Assembly (NCBI RefSeq): GCF_003056725.1
Contig: NZ_QBKZ01000017.1
Span: 102,574-166,573, forward strand
DNA: 64,000 bases
Reading direction: 5' to 3'
From: Mangrovicoccus ximenensis
GTDB taxonomy: Bacteria > Pseudomonadota > Alphaproteobacteria > Rhodobacterales > Rhodobacteraceae
Part shown: positions 44,683 through 52,778 of the stretch, piece by piece
Position numbering within the stretch: position 1 is the first letter of the stretch
Layout: every line of letters starts with the position of its first letter
Made by a program: the position numbers and the translations under genes
The notes under the pieces: generated by a model
The model's database searches: none
What the model was told of the DNA's origin: nothing
Seen by the model: only the letters and a program-made list of their open reading frames with translations

Positions 44683-45536
44683 TCTCCGTTCTCCGCACAT
44701 CCCCGCGCCCGGGCGGCACCGGCCCGACCTGGCGCTTCAACTGGGTCGGCCGCATCGGCCTCGCCATGATCCTGTTCTGGGCCTTCGTCGCCATCTTCGC
44801 GCCGATGATCGCCCCCTATCCGATCGGCGAGATCGCCGACTGGGACTATTTCGGCCCGATGAGCGGCCAGTTCTGGCTGGGCAGCGACTATCTGGGCCGC
44901 GACGTTCTCAGCCGCATCCTGGTGGGCTCGCGCTACACTGTCGGCATCTCTCTGGCTGCGGTCTTCGTCGCCTGCGCGGGCGGCGTGATCCTCGGCATGG
45001 TCGCCGCCGTGATGGGCGGGATCTTCGACACGCTGCTGTCGCGGCTCCTCGACGCCTTCAACGGCATCCCCTCGCTGCTTTTCGGGCTCGTGGTCGTGGC
45101 CGCGGTCGGCTCGTCGATCCCGGTGCTGGTGCTGACGCTCGCAGCGATCTACCTGCCCGGCGCCTACCGCTTCGCCCGCGCCCTGTCGGTCAATGTCAAC
45201 GCGATGGATTTCGTCACCGTCGCCCGCGCCCGCGGCGAACGCACCCCCTACCTGATCTTCCGCGAGATCTTCCCGAACATCCTCGGGCCGGTGCTGGCGG
45301 ATCTCGGCGTGCGCTTCGTCTTCATCGTGCTGCTGCTGTCGGGCCTGTCGTTCCTCGGCCTCGGCGTGCAGCCGCCGAATGCCGACTGGGGCGCGCTGGT
45401 GCGCGAGAACATCGAGGGCCTGTCCCTCGGCGCGCCCGCCGTGATCTTCCCCTGCATCGCCATCGCCACGCTGACCATCTCGGTCAACATGTTCATCGAC
45501 AACCTTCCCAAGAAGATCCGCGACAGGAGCGAATGA
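44679..45536 (+). CDS. DppC-type ABC transporter permease
   Basis: A 285-residue permease with an N-terminal cytoplasmic tail, a first membrane helix (GLAMILFWAFVAIFAPMIAPY) and the typical motif FWLGSDYLGRDVLSRILVGSRYTVGI. The EAA loop reads VTVARARGERTPYLIFREIFPNILGPVL. LSFLGLGVQPPNADWGALVRE is the family's periplasmic loop. It overlaps dppB (ATGA) and the ATPase gene (ATGA), so the three are translationally coupled. Confidence 0.94.
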   Translation: MISVLRTSPRPGGTGPTWRFNWVGRIGLAMILFWAFVAIFAPMIAPYPIGEIADWDYFGPMSGQFWLGSDYLGRDVLSRILVGSRYTVGISLAAVFVACAGGVILGMVAAVMGGIFDTLLSRLLDAFNGIPSLLFGLVVVAAVGSSIPVLVLTLAAIYLPGAYRFARALSVNVNAMDFVTVARARGERTPYLIFREIFPNILGPVLADLGVRFVFIVLLLSGLSFLGLGVQPPNADWGALVRENIEGLSLGAPAVIFPCIAIATLTISVNMFIDNLPKKIRDRSE

Positions 45537-47173
45537 TGACGCAGCAGCCCCTCGTTTCCGTCCGCGACCTGCGCATCGGCGCCGTCACCGATGCCGGGCG
45601 CAAGGTCGAGATCATCAAGGGCCTCGATTTCGACATCCATCCCGGCGAGATCGTCGCGCTGATCGGCGAATCCGGCTCGGGAAAGACCACGACCGCGCTG
45701 TCGCTGATGGGCCATTGCCGCCCCGGCTGCGCGATCACCGGCGGTTCGATCCGCGTCGGCCGCCATGACGTCGCCGCGATGAGCGAAAGCGCCCGCGCCC
45801 ATCTGCGCGGCACCGAGGTCAGCTACGTTCCCCAGTCGGCTGCGGCCGCCTTCAACCCGTCGAAGCGGATCATGGAGCAGGTGATCGAGATCACCGACAT
45901 CCACGGACTGATGCCGAAGGCCGAGGCCGAGAAGAAGGCGGTGGAGCTCTTCCGCGCGCTCGCCCTGCCCCATCCCGACACGATCGGCACGCGCTATCCC
46001 CACCAGGTCTCTGGCGGGCAGCTGCAGCGGCTTGCCGCCGCCATGGCGCTGATCGGCGATCCGGAACTGGTGATCTTCGACGAGCCGACCACCGCGCTCG
46101 ACGTGACCACCCAGATCGAAGTCCTCAAGGCCTTCAAGTCGGTGATGGCCGCGGGCGGCATCGCCGGGGTCTATGTCAGCCACGACCTTGCCGTGGTGGC
46201 GCAGGTCGCCGACCGGATCATCGTGCTCAAGGGCGGCGAGATCCAGGAAGAGGGCGGCACCGAAGACATCCTGCACCGTCCCGCGCATCCCTATACCAAG
46301 GCGCTCCTGGCCGCCTTCGAGCCGGTGCCGCATGTCCCGGCCACGCGCGACAAGGCGCCGAACGAGGCGCCGATCCTGCAGGTGGAGCACCTCTTCGCGG
46401 GCTATGGCGCGGTCCGCAAGGGCGAGCCGGACGTGAAGATCCTCAAGGACGTGAATTTCCGGATCGAGCGCGGCAAGAACCTCGGCGTGATCGGCGAAAG
46501 CGGATCCGGCAAGTCGACCCTAGCCCGCGCCGTGGCCGGCATCCTGCCCGCCTATCGCGGCGCGATGAAATTCGACGGGGCCGAGCTGCGCCCCGACCTG
46601 CAGTCACGCAGCAAGGACCAGCTGCGCCGCTGCCAGATGGTGTTCCAGCTCGCCGACACCGCGCTGAACCCGGCGCAATCGATCGAGGCGATCCTGTCGC
46701 GGCCGCTGGCCTTCTATCACGGGCTGTCGGGACGGGCGAAGGCGGCGCGGGTCGCGGAGCTTCTCGACATGGTGCACCTGCCCGCCGCCATGCGCCACCG
46801 CCTGCCGGGCGAACTGTCGGGCGGACAGAAGCAGCGGATCAACCTCGCGCGCGCGCTCGCCGCCGAGCCCGAGCTGATCCTCTGCGACGAGATCACCTCG
46901 GCGCTCGACACGGTGGTCGCCGCCGCGATCCTCGACCTGCTGAAGGAGCTGCAGAGCGAGCTGGGCCTGAGCTACATGTTCATCAGCCACGACCTCTCGA
47001 CGGTGGAGGCAATCTGCGACGAGGTGCTGGTGATGCTGAAGGGCGAGGTGGTCGAACAGCTGCCCGCCGCACGGATGGCCGCGGATGCGCAGCACCCCTA
47101 TTCGCGGCTGCTGATCTCCTCGGTGCCGCAGCTCGATACCGGCTGGCTCGCGGGGCTCGACCGCGCGGGCTGA
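45533..47173 (+). CDS. Fused DppD-DppF-type double ABC ATPase
   Basis: A single 546-residue protein containing two ATPase domains. Domain 1 has Walker A GESGSGKTTT (about residue 46), signature VSGGQLQRLAAAMALIGDPE, Walker B LVIFDEPTTALD and VSHDLAVVAQ. Domain 2 has Walker A GESGSGKSTLARA (about 320), signature LSGGQKQRINLARALAAEPE, Walker B LILCDEITSALD and ISHDLSTVEA. In domain 2 the Walker B is followed by Glu-Ile rather than Glu-Pro, and the Q-loop reads CQMVFQLADTALNP. Fusion fixes the heterodimer stoichiometry of a Dpp/GsiA-like importer. It is the last gene of the operon. Confidence 0.93.
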   Translation: MMTQQPLVSVRDLRIGAVTDAGRKVEIIKGLDFDIHPGEIVALIGESGSGKTTTALSLMGHCRPGCAITGGSIRVGRHDVAAMSESARAHLRGTEVSYVPQSAAAAFNPSKRIMEQVIEITDIHGLMPKAEAEKKAVELFRALALPHPDTIGTRYPHQVSGGQLQRLAAAMALIGDPELVIFDEPTTALDVTTQIEVLKAFKSVMAAGGIAGVYVSHDLAVVAQVADRIIVLKGGEIQEEGGTEDILHRPAHPYTKALLAAFEPVPHVPATRDKAPNEAPILQVEHLFAGYGAVRKGEPDVKILKDVNFRIERGKNLGVIGESGSGKSTLARAVAGILPAYRGAMKFDGAELRPDLQSRSKDQLRRCQMVFQLADTALNPAQSIEAILSRPLAFYHGLSGRAKAARVAELLDMVHLPAAMRHRLPGELSGGQKQRINLARALAAEPELILCDEITSALDTVVAAAILDLLKELQSELGLSYMFISHDLSTVEAICDEVLVMLKGEVVEQLPAARMAADAQHPYSRLLISSVPQLDTGWLAGLDRAG

Positions 47174-47569
47174 TCAGGCGAAGGGATTGGAAATGCGCAG
47201 GCGGCCCTCGACCAGGAGGCCGTCCTGCATGTCCTCGCTCAAGAGCGTGTCGCAACCGTCGGCAAGGGCGGCCGCGACGATTATCGACTCGCAGACCGCA
47301 AAGCCGTAGCGCGCTCCCAGCGCCCGGCCGATGTCATGGACCTCCGCGGTCAGCGGCAGCACGCGGCAGACCCGGCAGATGCCGTGCAGGAACTCGTCCG
47401 CCTCGTCCCGGGTCATCCGCGCCTTGCGCAGGCAGTTGACCAGCGCTTTGTTCAGCACCTGCACGCTGATCGTGCCGCCCCCGGCCAGAACCGCCTCGGC
47501 GCGCTCCGCTTTGGGCCCATCGTCCAGCAGGCAGAGGATCACGTTGGTGTCGAGGAACCGTCCCGGCAT
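47174..47569 (-). CDS. vapC: PIN-domain toxin, VapC family
   Basis: A 131-residue PIN-fold ribonuclease. Acidic active-site residues are visible: Asp in FLDTNVILCLLDDG (about residue 7), Glu equivalents in the helical region, Asp in ARYGFAVCESIIVAAALADGCDTLLSEDMQDG (about 100-117). VapC toxins cleave tRNA or rRNA and stop translation. It lies six bases after the antitoxin gene on the same strand, the canonical VapBC order. The Cys-Glu before SIIVAAAL replaces the more usual Asp-Ala-x-Ile, a subfamily feature. Confidence 0.88.
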   Translation of the reverse strand: MPGRFLDTNVILCLLDDGPKAERAEAVLAGGGTISVQVLNKALVNCLRKARMTRDEADEFLHGICRVCRVLPLTAEVHDIGRALGARYGFAVCESIIVAAALADGCDTLLSEDMQDGLLVEGRLRISNPFA

Positions 47570-47575
47570 CGCCGC

Positions 47576-47803
47576 CTAGCGCCCGGCCGCCTCGTTGCGT
47601 CCCAGCCGCTCGGCGGCGGGAAGCCGTCCGCGGAACTTGCGCAGCCCGGCGAGGATCTCCTCGGGCCGCTGGTGGCGCCGCACCTCCAGCCCGGCATCGC
47701 CCGCGACCAGCTCGATGTCGTCGCCCTCGCGCAGCCCCAACTCGCGCACCAGCTCGGCGGGCAGGCGCACGGCCAGCGAATTTCCCCATTTCGCGATCTG
47801 CAT
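47576..47803 (-). CDS. vapB: AbrB/MazE-type antitoxin of the VapBC module
   Basis: A 75-residue protein with an N-terminal swapped-hairpin (SpoVT/AbrB) DNA-binding domain, MQIAKWGNSLAVRLPAELVR followed by ELGLREGDDIELVAGDAGLEVR, and a short disordered C-terminus (RPEEILAGLRKFRGRLPAAE) that would wrap the toxin. The complex normally represses its own promoter; a perfect 10-bp inverted repeat starts 20 bp upstream of the ATG. Confidence 0.87.
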   Translation of the reverse strand: MQIAKWGNSLAVRLPAELVRELGLREGDDIELVAGDAGLEVRRHQRPEEILAGLRKFRGRLPAAERLGRNEAAGR

Positions 47804-47822
47804 GCTCCGGCCCTCCGCGCAT

Positions 47823-47847
47823 GGATATACATGCGGGATGTATATCC
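47823..47847. promoter_or_regulatory. VapBC autoregulatory operator
   Basis: GGATATACAT-GCGGG-ATGTATATCC is a perfect inverted repeat with 10-bp arms and a 5-nt spacer. It covers the expected -10/start region of the vapB promoter. AT-rich arms in GC-rich DNA make it stand out. Confidence 0.8.
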
Positions 47848-47882
47848 CCCTGCCCTTTCCGCGAGGGCGCGGGGGAGGGGCC

Positions 47883-47906
47883 GGGGAGGGGGCGGTCCCC
47901 CTCCCC
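47883..47906 (-). terminator. Hairpin downstream of the Lrp gene
   Basis: A perfect 10-bp stem GGGGAGGGGG/CCCCCTCCCC (47883-47892 with 47897-47906) with loop CGGT lies directly after the stop of the Lrp-type gene on the minus strand. No T-run follows, so termination may be weak. Confidence 0.55.
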
Positions 47907-47909
47907 GCC

Positions 47910-48404
47910 TCAGAGCCGGTCGCCGAACAGCCGGTTCAAGGGCGCCTGGGTCTTCACGAAGGGGGTCTTTATCACCACGAAGCTGAAATATTTGTCGATG
48001 CCCACGTCGCGCTCGACCAGCCCCTCCATGATCGTCTGGTAATCGACGATGCCGGCCGTGATGAATTTCACCAGGTAGTCGTAGCCGCCCGAGACCAGGT
48101 GGCATTCGACGCAGCTGTCGATCTTCTCCACCGCCTCCTGGAAGCGCGCAAAATCGATCTGGCGGTGGTTCTTCAGGGTGAATTCGGTGAAGACGGTCAG
48201 CGTCTCGCCCAGCTTCGCCATGTCGATCTGCGCCGAATAGCCGGTGATGTAGCCGGCCTTCTGCAGCTTCTTCACCCGCATCAGGCAGGGCGAGGGCGAC
48301 AGCGCCACCAGCTCGGCCAGCTCGACATTGGTGATCCGGCCGTTCTTCTGCAGCTCGGCGAGGATCCTGATGTCGATCCGGTCCAGCTTCTCACCCGCGC
48401 CCAT
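47910..48404 (-). CDS. Lrp/AsnC-family transcriptional regulator
   Basis: A complete 164-residue feast/famine regulator with helix-turn-helix (LDRIDIRILAELQKNGRITN, VELAELVALSPSPCLMRVKKLQKAGYI) and a RAM ligand-binding domain (VECHLVSGGYDYLVKFITAG, DKYFSFVVIKTPFVKTQAPL). Such octamers bind amino acids and bend DNA. It is divergent from the dehydrogenase operon starting at 48629 with a ~220-bp shared region, so it is the probable regulator of that operon and of itself. Confidence 0.93.
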   Translation of the reverse strand: MGAGEKLDRIDIRILAELQKNGRITNVELAELVALSPSPCLMRVKKLQKAGYITGYSAQIDMAKLGETLTVFTEFTLKNHRQIDFARFQEAVEKIDSCVECHLVSGGYDYLVKFITAGIVDYQTIMEGLVERDVGIDKYFSFVVIKTPFVKTQAPLNRLFGDRL

Positions 48405-48628
48405 CTGTCCAGCCTCTGCCTCCGATTTGGGCAGGAATGGCGCCCGCGCGCCCCCGGTGTCAAGCCGTTTCCGTTAGCGCTTGCGGCGGCGCAATCTTCT
48501 GCGCCAGAGAGCCCTGCGCAGCGTTTCGTGCCGTTTGCCGCCCCGCCTTCGGCAGCATCCGCGCCCGCACGCGCATAATATCGGGGCCGGAACCGAATGC
48601 CTGTCCGGCCGACTGCAAGGAGACGAGA

Positions 48629-49675
48629 ATGACGACCTACAAGCTTGCCCTGATCCCCGGCGACGGGATCGGCGTGGATGTGACCGACGCGACGATGAAG
48701 GTGCTCCATGCGGCGGCGGCGAAATTCTCCTTCGCGCTGGAAACCGAGACCTTCCCCTGGTCCTGCGAATACTACCTGGAGACCGGCACGATGATGCCCG
48801 CCGACGGGATCGCAACGCTCCGGGGCTTCGACTCGATCTATCTCGGCGCCGTCGGCTGGCCCGCCACCGTGCCGGATTCCGTGTCCCTGCACGGGCTCCT
48901 GCTGCCGATCCGCAAGGAATTCCGCCAGTACGCCAATATCCGTCCGCACCGCCTGCTGCCGGGCGTCGAGGGCCCGCTGAAATCGGAAGGCTTCGACATT
49001 CTCTGCATCCGCGAGAACACCGAGGGCGAGTATTCCGGCGCCGGCGGCCGCGTCCACCAGGGCCAGGACAACGAAGTCGCGGTCGAGACCTCGGTCTTCA
49101 CCCGCACCGGCGTCGAGCGCATCCTGCGCTTCGGCTTCGAGCAGGCCCGCGCGCGCCGCAAGCACCTGACCTCGGTCACCAAGTCGAACGCGCAGAAATA
49201 CTCGATGGTGTTCTGGGACGAGGTCACCAAGGAACTGGCCGCAGACTACCCGGACGTCACCGTCAGCCACATGCATATCGACGCGATGGCGGCGAAGATG
49301 GTGATGGCGCCCGAAGAGCTCGACGTGATCGTCGCCTCCAACCTCTTCGGCGACATCCTCACCGATCTGGGCGCAGCGATCCAGGGCGGCCTCGGCTTCG
49401 CGGCTTCGGCCAATATCTGCCCCGACCGCTCGGGCCCGTCGATGTTCGAGCCGGTCCATGGCTCCGCCCCCGACATCGCAGGCCGGAACATCGCCAACCC
49501 GATCGCCGCGATCTGGTCCGGCGCGATGATGCTCGAGCATCTGGGCGAGACCGATGCGGCCAAGGCCGTCCTGGCCGCCATCGAGGACGCGACCGGCAAG
49601 GGCATCGGCACCCGCCCGGGCAGCCATTCCACCGACGAGATCACCACCGCAATCCTGACCGCCCTGGAGGCCTGA
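48629..49675 (+). CDS. ttuC: Tartrate dehydrogenase/decarboxylase (isopropylmalate dehydrogenase family)
   Basis: A 348-residue NAD-dependent beta-decarboxylating dehydrogenase. AAGGAGA precedes the ATG. Motifs are LALIPGDGIGVDVTDATMKV, ILCIRENTEGEYSGAGGR (substrate arginine loop), SVTKSNAQKYSMVFWDEV with the catalytic Lys/Tyr, the metal aspartates in DVIVASNLFGDILTDLGAAI and the NAD-binding FEPVHGSAPDIAGRNIANP. Relatives act on D-malate, tartrate or 3-isopropylmalate; the ENTEGEYSGAGGR form and lack of leu genes favour tartrate/D-malate. It is followed by an aldehyde dehydrogenase and probably controlled by the divergent Lrp protein. Confidence 0.85.
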   Translation: MTTYKLALIPGDGIGVDVTDATMKVLHAAAAKFSFALETETFPWSCEYYLETGTMMPADGIATLRGFDSIYLGAVGWPATVPDSVSLHGLLLPIRKEFRQYANIRPHRLLPGVEGPLKSEGFDILCIRENTEGEYSGAGGRVHQGQDNEVAVETSVFTRTGVERILRFGFEQARARRKHLTSVTKSNAQKYSMVFWDEVTKELAADYPDVTVSHMHIDAMAAKMVMAPEELDVIVASNLFGDILTDLGAAIQGGLGFAASANICPDRSGPSMFEPVHGSAPDIAGRNIANPIAAIWSGAMMLEHLGETDAAKAVLAAIEDATGKGIGTRPGSHSTDEITTAILTALEA

Positions 49676-49678
49676 GAC

Positions 49679-51145
49679 ATGACCCTCGACACCCTTCCCG
49701 GGCTGCGCGCCCAGCTTGCCGATCCGGATCTGTTCCGCGAGGCGGCGCTGATCGGCGGGACCTGGATCGCCCGTCCCGACATGGAAGTGACCGATCCGGC
49801 CACCGGCGACGCGCTCGGCACCATGCCGGACTGCACCGCCGCCGAGACGGAAACCGCCATTGCCGCGGCCGAGGCCGCCATGGTCGAATGGCGCGCCCGC
49901 ACCCATGCGGAACGGGCCGACATCCTGATGGCCTGGCACGACCTGATGCTGGCCCATGAGCAGGACCTGGCGCGCATCCTGACCGCCGAGCAGGGCAAGC
50001 CGCTCGGCGAGGCGCTCGGCGAGATCCGCTACGGCGCGTCCTTCGTGCGCTGGTTCGCCGAGGAAGCCCGCCGGATCAACGGCACGATCATCCCCTCCCC
50101 GGTGAAGGGCAAGAAGATCCTCGCCATGAAGGAGCCGGTCGGCGTCTGCGCGATCATCACGCCGTGGAACTTCCCGAACGCGATGATCACCCGCAAGGTC
50201 GCCCCGGGCCTCGCGGCGGGCTGCACCATGGTGATCAAGCCCTCGGACTTCACTCCCTATTCGGCGCTGGCGCTCTGCGTTCTGGCCGAGCGCGCGGGCA
50301 TCCCCGCGGGCGTGCTGAACTGCCTGACCGGGCGCCCCGAAGCGATTGGCGGCGCGCTGACCGCTTCGCCGGTGGTGCGCAAGCTGTCCTTCACCGGCTC
50401 GACCCGGGTCGGCGCGCTGCTCGCGGAGCAATGCGCGCCGACGCTGAAGAAGATGTCGCTGGAGCTCGGCGGCAACGCGCCCTTCGTGGTCTTCGACGAC
50501 GCCGATCTCGACCTCGCGGTCGAGGGCGCGATGGTGTCGAAGTTCCGCAACGGCGGCCAGACCTGCGTCTGCGCCAACCGCCTGCTGGTGCAGTCCGGCA
50601 TCTATGACGCCTTCGTCGAAAAGCTCGCCGCCAAGGTCGACGCGCTGAAGGTCGGCGCGGGCACCGAAGAGGGGACCGATATCGGTCCGATGATCAACGC
50701 GGCAGCGATCGACAAGATCAACGCCCATGTCGAGGACGCGCTGGCGAAAGGCGCCGAGCGCGCCACCGCGAAACGCGATCTCGACGCGCGCTTCGCCGAT
50801 CCGGTGGTGCTGCGGAACGCCACGACCGAGATGCGGCTGGCGGGCGAGGAGACCTTCGGCCCGGTGGCGCCGGTCTTCCGCTTCGAGACCGAGGAAGAGG
50901 CGCTGGCCATCGCCAACGGCACGCCCTTCGGCCTGGCCGCCTATTTCTACACCTCGGACATGGCGCGGGCCTTCCGCTTCGGCGAGGCGCTGGAATTCGG
51001 CCTGATCGGCGCGAATACCGGGGCCGTCAGCCATGCCGAGGCACCGTTCGGCGGCGTCAAGGCCTCCGGCCTCGGCCGCGAGGGCGCGCAGGAGGGCATC
51101 GAGGAATATCTCGAGACCAAGGCCTTCCATCTCGGCGGCCTCTGA
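49679..51145 (+). CDS. gabD: NAD(P)-dependent succinate-semialdehyde dehydrogenase-type ALDH
   Basis: A 488-residue aldehyde dehydrogenase, complete. Motifs: cofactor region IITPWNFPNAMITRKVAPGLAAGC with the conserved Asn, SFTGSTRVGALLAEQCAP, catalytic Glu in LELGGNAPFVVFDDADLD (about residue 260) and catalytic Cys in GQTCVCANRLLVQ (about 295), ending GREGAQEGIEEYLETKAFHL. The GQTCVCANR form is typical of succinate- or glutarate-semialdehyde dehydrogenases. It starts four bases after the dehydrogenase gene, so both enzymes are co-expressed, and a strong terminator follows. Confidence 0.9.
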   Translation: MTLDTLPGLRAQLADPDLFREAALIGGTWIARPDMEVTDPATGDALGTMPDCTAAETETAIAAAEAAMVEWRARTHAERADILMAWHDLMLAHEQDLARILTAEQGKPLGEALGEIRYGASFVRWFAEEARRINGTIIPSPVKGKKILAMKEPVGVCAIITPWNFPNAMITRKVAPGLAAGCTMVIKPSDFTPYSALALCVLAERAGIPAGVLNCLTGRPEAIGGALTASPVVRKLSFTGSTRVGALLAEQCAPTLKKMSLELGGNAPFVVFDDADLDLAVEGAMVSKFRNGGQTCVCANRLLVQSGIYDAFVEKLAAKVDALKVGAGTEEGTDIGPMINAAAIDKINAHVEDALAKGAERATAKRDLDARFADPVVLRNATTEMRLAGEETFGPVAPVFRFETEEEALAIANGTPFGLAAYFYTSDMARAFRFGEALEFGLIGANTGAVSHAEAPFGGVKASGLGREGAQEGIEEYLETKAFHLGGL

Positions 51146-51183
51146 TCCCGCAGCCTGCCGGACGGGGCGGCCCTCCAATGCAG

Positions 51184-51215
51184 CGCCCCGGAGCCTCGCG
51201 GTTCCGGGGCGTTTT
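51184..51215 (+). terminator. Rho-independent terminator of the dehydrogenase operon
   Basis: A perfect 9-bp stem CGCCCCGGA/TCCGGGGCG (51184-51192 with 51203-51211) is followed by TTTT. It starts 39 bp after the aldehyde dehydrogenase stop. Confidence 0.88.
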
Positions 51216-51220
51216 CCCGA

Positions 51221-52633
51221 TCAGATGCCGGTCACGGCCAGGAGCACGATCCAGCCCGACAGCAGGACACCGCTGGCCAGCAGGTAGGGACCGTTCCAGA
51301 TCAGCCCGACGCGCCGCGCCGAAACCTTGCCGAAATCCGCGATCAGCAGCGTCGAAGCGGTGAAGGGAGAGGTCGCCCCCGACAGCGCCCAGCCCGCGGT
51401 GATCGCCACCACCATGGCCGCGGGAGTCACGCCCAGCAATTCGGGCGCGGGCAGCACCGGCCCGATCAGCGACACGGCAAGGATCGGGTTCATCCCCAGC
51501 TGGCCGGTCAGCGGCACGAACCAGAAAAGCAGCACCAGGAGGAGCGGTGCCGGGATCACCGTCAGGTCGAGCCCGCTTGCCGCCATCACCGGCGCAGCCA
51601 GATGCCCGCCCACCGTGCCGATGAAGGCTGCCATCACCAGGAGCACCGTCTGGTTGCGCAGCCCCGGCATGTCGGAAAAGGCAAAACGGCGTGCGGTGCG
51701 GGCGGCATGGCGAAGATCGGGACGGCCGCCTGGCGTCTGGAACGCCGTCCACACGAGCCCGATCAGCGGCACCAGCGCCATCACCACGCCGATGATCCGC
51801 ACATCCGTCGCCATGTGGATCGCCGCCGTCGCGCCGCCGAGCAGCGCCAGCAGCAGCAGCAGGGGCCGCATCTGGGTCAGCCAGCCGCCCTCGGCCTTGA
51901 CGCGCGGCGGCGGCGGGGCCGACAGCCGCGGCTTGAACAGCGTGTCGAGCGCCCAGCCTGTCCCGGCGAGCATCAGCACCCCGGCAAGGCTGTAGGGCAG
52001 CACCTGCGCCCATTCCGCGCCCGGCACGACACTCAGCGTGATCGCCGAAGCGAAAGACAGCGGCGACCAGGGCAGGGTCGAGACGAAGCCGCGCTGGATC
52101 GCGACGAGCATCCGGCGGATGCGGTGGCGGCGGATCTCCGCATCAGGCTCCTTGTTCGCGGCCTCGGTGGCCAGCGTGCCGAGGAGCGCGATGCCGCCAT
52201 AGATCAGGATCAGCCCGAAGAGATGGCCGCCGACCGTCAGCGCCAGATAGCGCCGCCCGGGCGGCTGCGCGGCGAGGAATCGGCCGCAGGCGATGATCGG
52301 CTCCGAGCCCTGCGCGGCGGCGCGCATCGCGTTGATTGCGGTGAAGAAGGCGGCGATGAACCCGGCCTTCTGCACGGCGGTCACGACGGTCGGCTCCCAG
52401 TCGGCCTGGAAGGCCGCCGAAACCAGGACCAGCGCGAAGCCGATCGCCATGAAGCCGCGGCTGGTCCAGCTGATCCCCGGCCAGAAGCCGAAGCAGGACG
52501 CCAGCGCGAAGATGCCGGCCAGGGTCGAAAGCCCGGCCCGGCCCGAGAATTCGCCGCCGATGCCCGCGGCAAGCGCGCAGATCAGCATCGCCCCGCCGAA
52601 GCGCGTCAGTCCGGGAGAAAGCGGTTTCACCAT
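51221..52633 (-). CDS. Polytopic membrane protein, probable transporter of unknown family
   Basis: A 470-residue protein with roughly 11-12 hydrophobic segments, from MVKPLSPGLTRFGGAMLICA to SGVLLSGWIVLLAVTGI; the ATG at 52633 is chosen because it begins just before the first membrane helix. Two half-repeats can be discerned: PWSPLSFASAITLSVVP in the first and SGATSPFTASTLLIADFGK in the second, polar Ser/Thr-Pro loops placed as in ion-transporter-superfamily hairpins. A cytoplasmic linker (RLSAPPPPRVKAEGG) separates the halves. It is downstream of a truncated amidase gene on the same strand. Substrate unknown. Confidence 0.7.
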   Translation of the reverse strand: MVKPLSPGLTRFGGAMLICALAAGIGGEFSGRAGLSTLAGIFALASCFGFWPGISWTSRGFMAIGFALVLVSAAFQADWEPTVVTAVQKAGFIAAFFTAINAMRAAAQGSEPIIACGRFLAAQPPGRRYLALTVGGHLFGLILIYGGIALLGTLATEAANKEPDAEIRRHRIRRMLVAIQRGFVSTLPWSPLSFASAITLSVVPGAEWAQVLPYSLAGVLMLAGTGWALDTLFKPRLSAPPPPRVKAEGGWLTQMRPLLLLLALLGGATAAIHMATDVRIIGVVMALVPLIGLVWTAFQTPGGRPDLRHAARTARRFAFSDMPGLRNQTVLLVMAAFIGTVGGHLAAPVMAASGLDLTVIPAPLLLVLLFWFVPLTGQLGMNPILAVSLIGPVLPAPELLGVTPAAMVVAITAGWALSGATSPFTASTLLIADFGKVSARRVGLIWNGPYLLASGVLLSGWIVLLAVTGI

Positions 52634-52778
52634 GCCGGGTCCGTCCCGGCGGAGGGGCTGGGCCCGCGCGTCATGACACTTCCGATCGCAATTTGTCGCC
52701 GATGCGCCCTGCATGGCGCAAATGCTCTCTCTGGGGAACCCTTCCCGCCGCCCCGGCAGCGGGAAGCCGCCATGCGTC

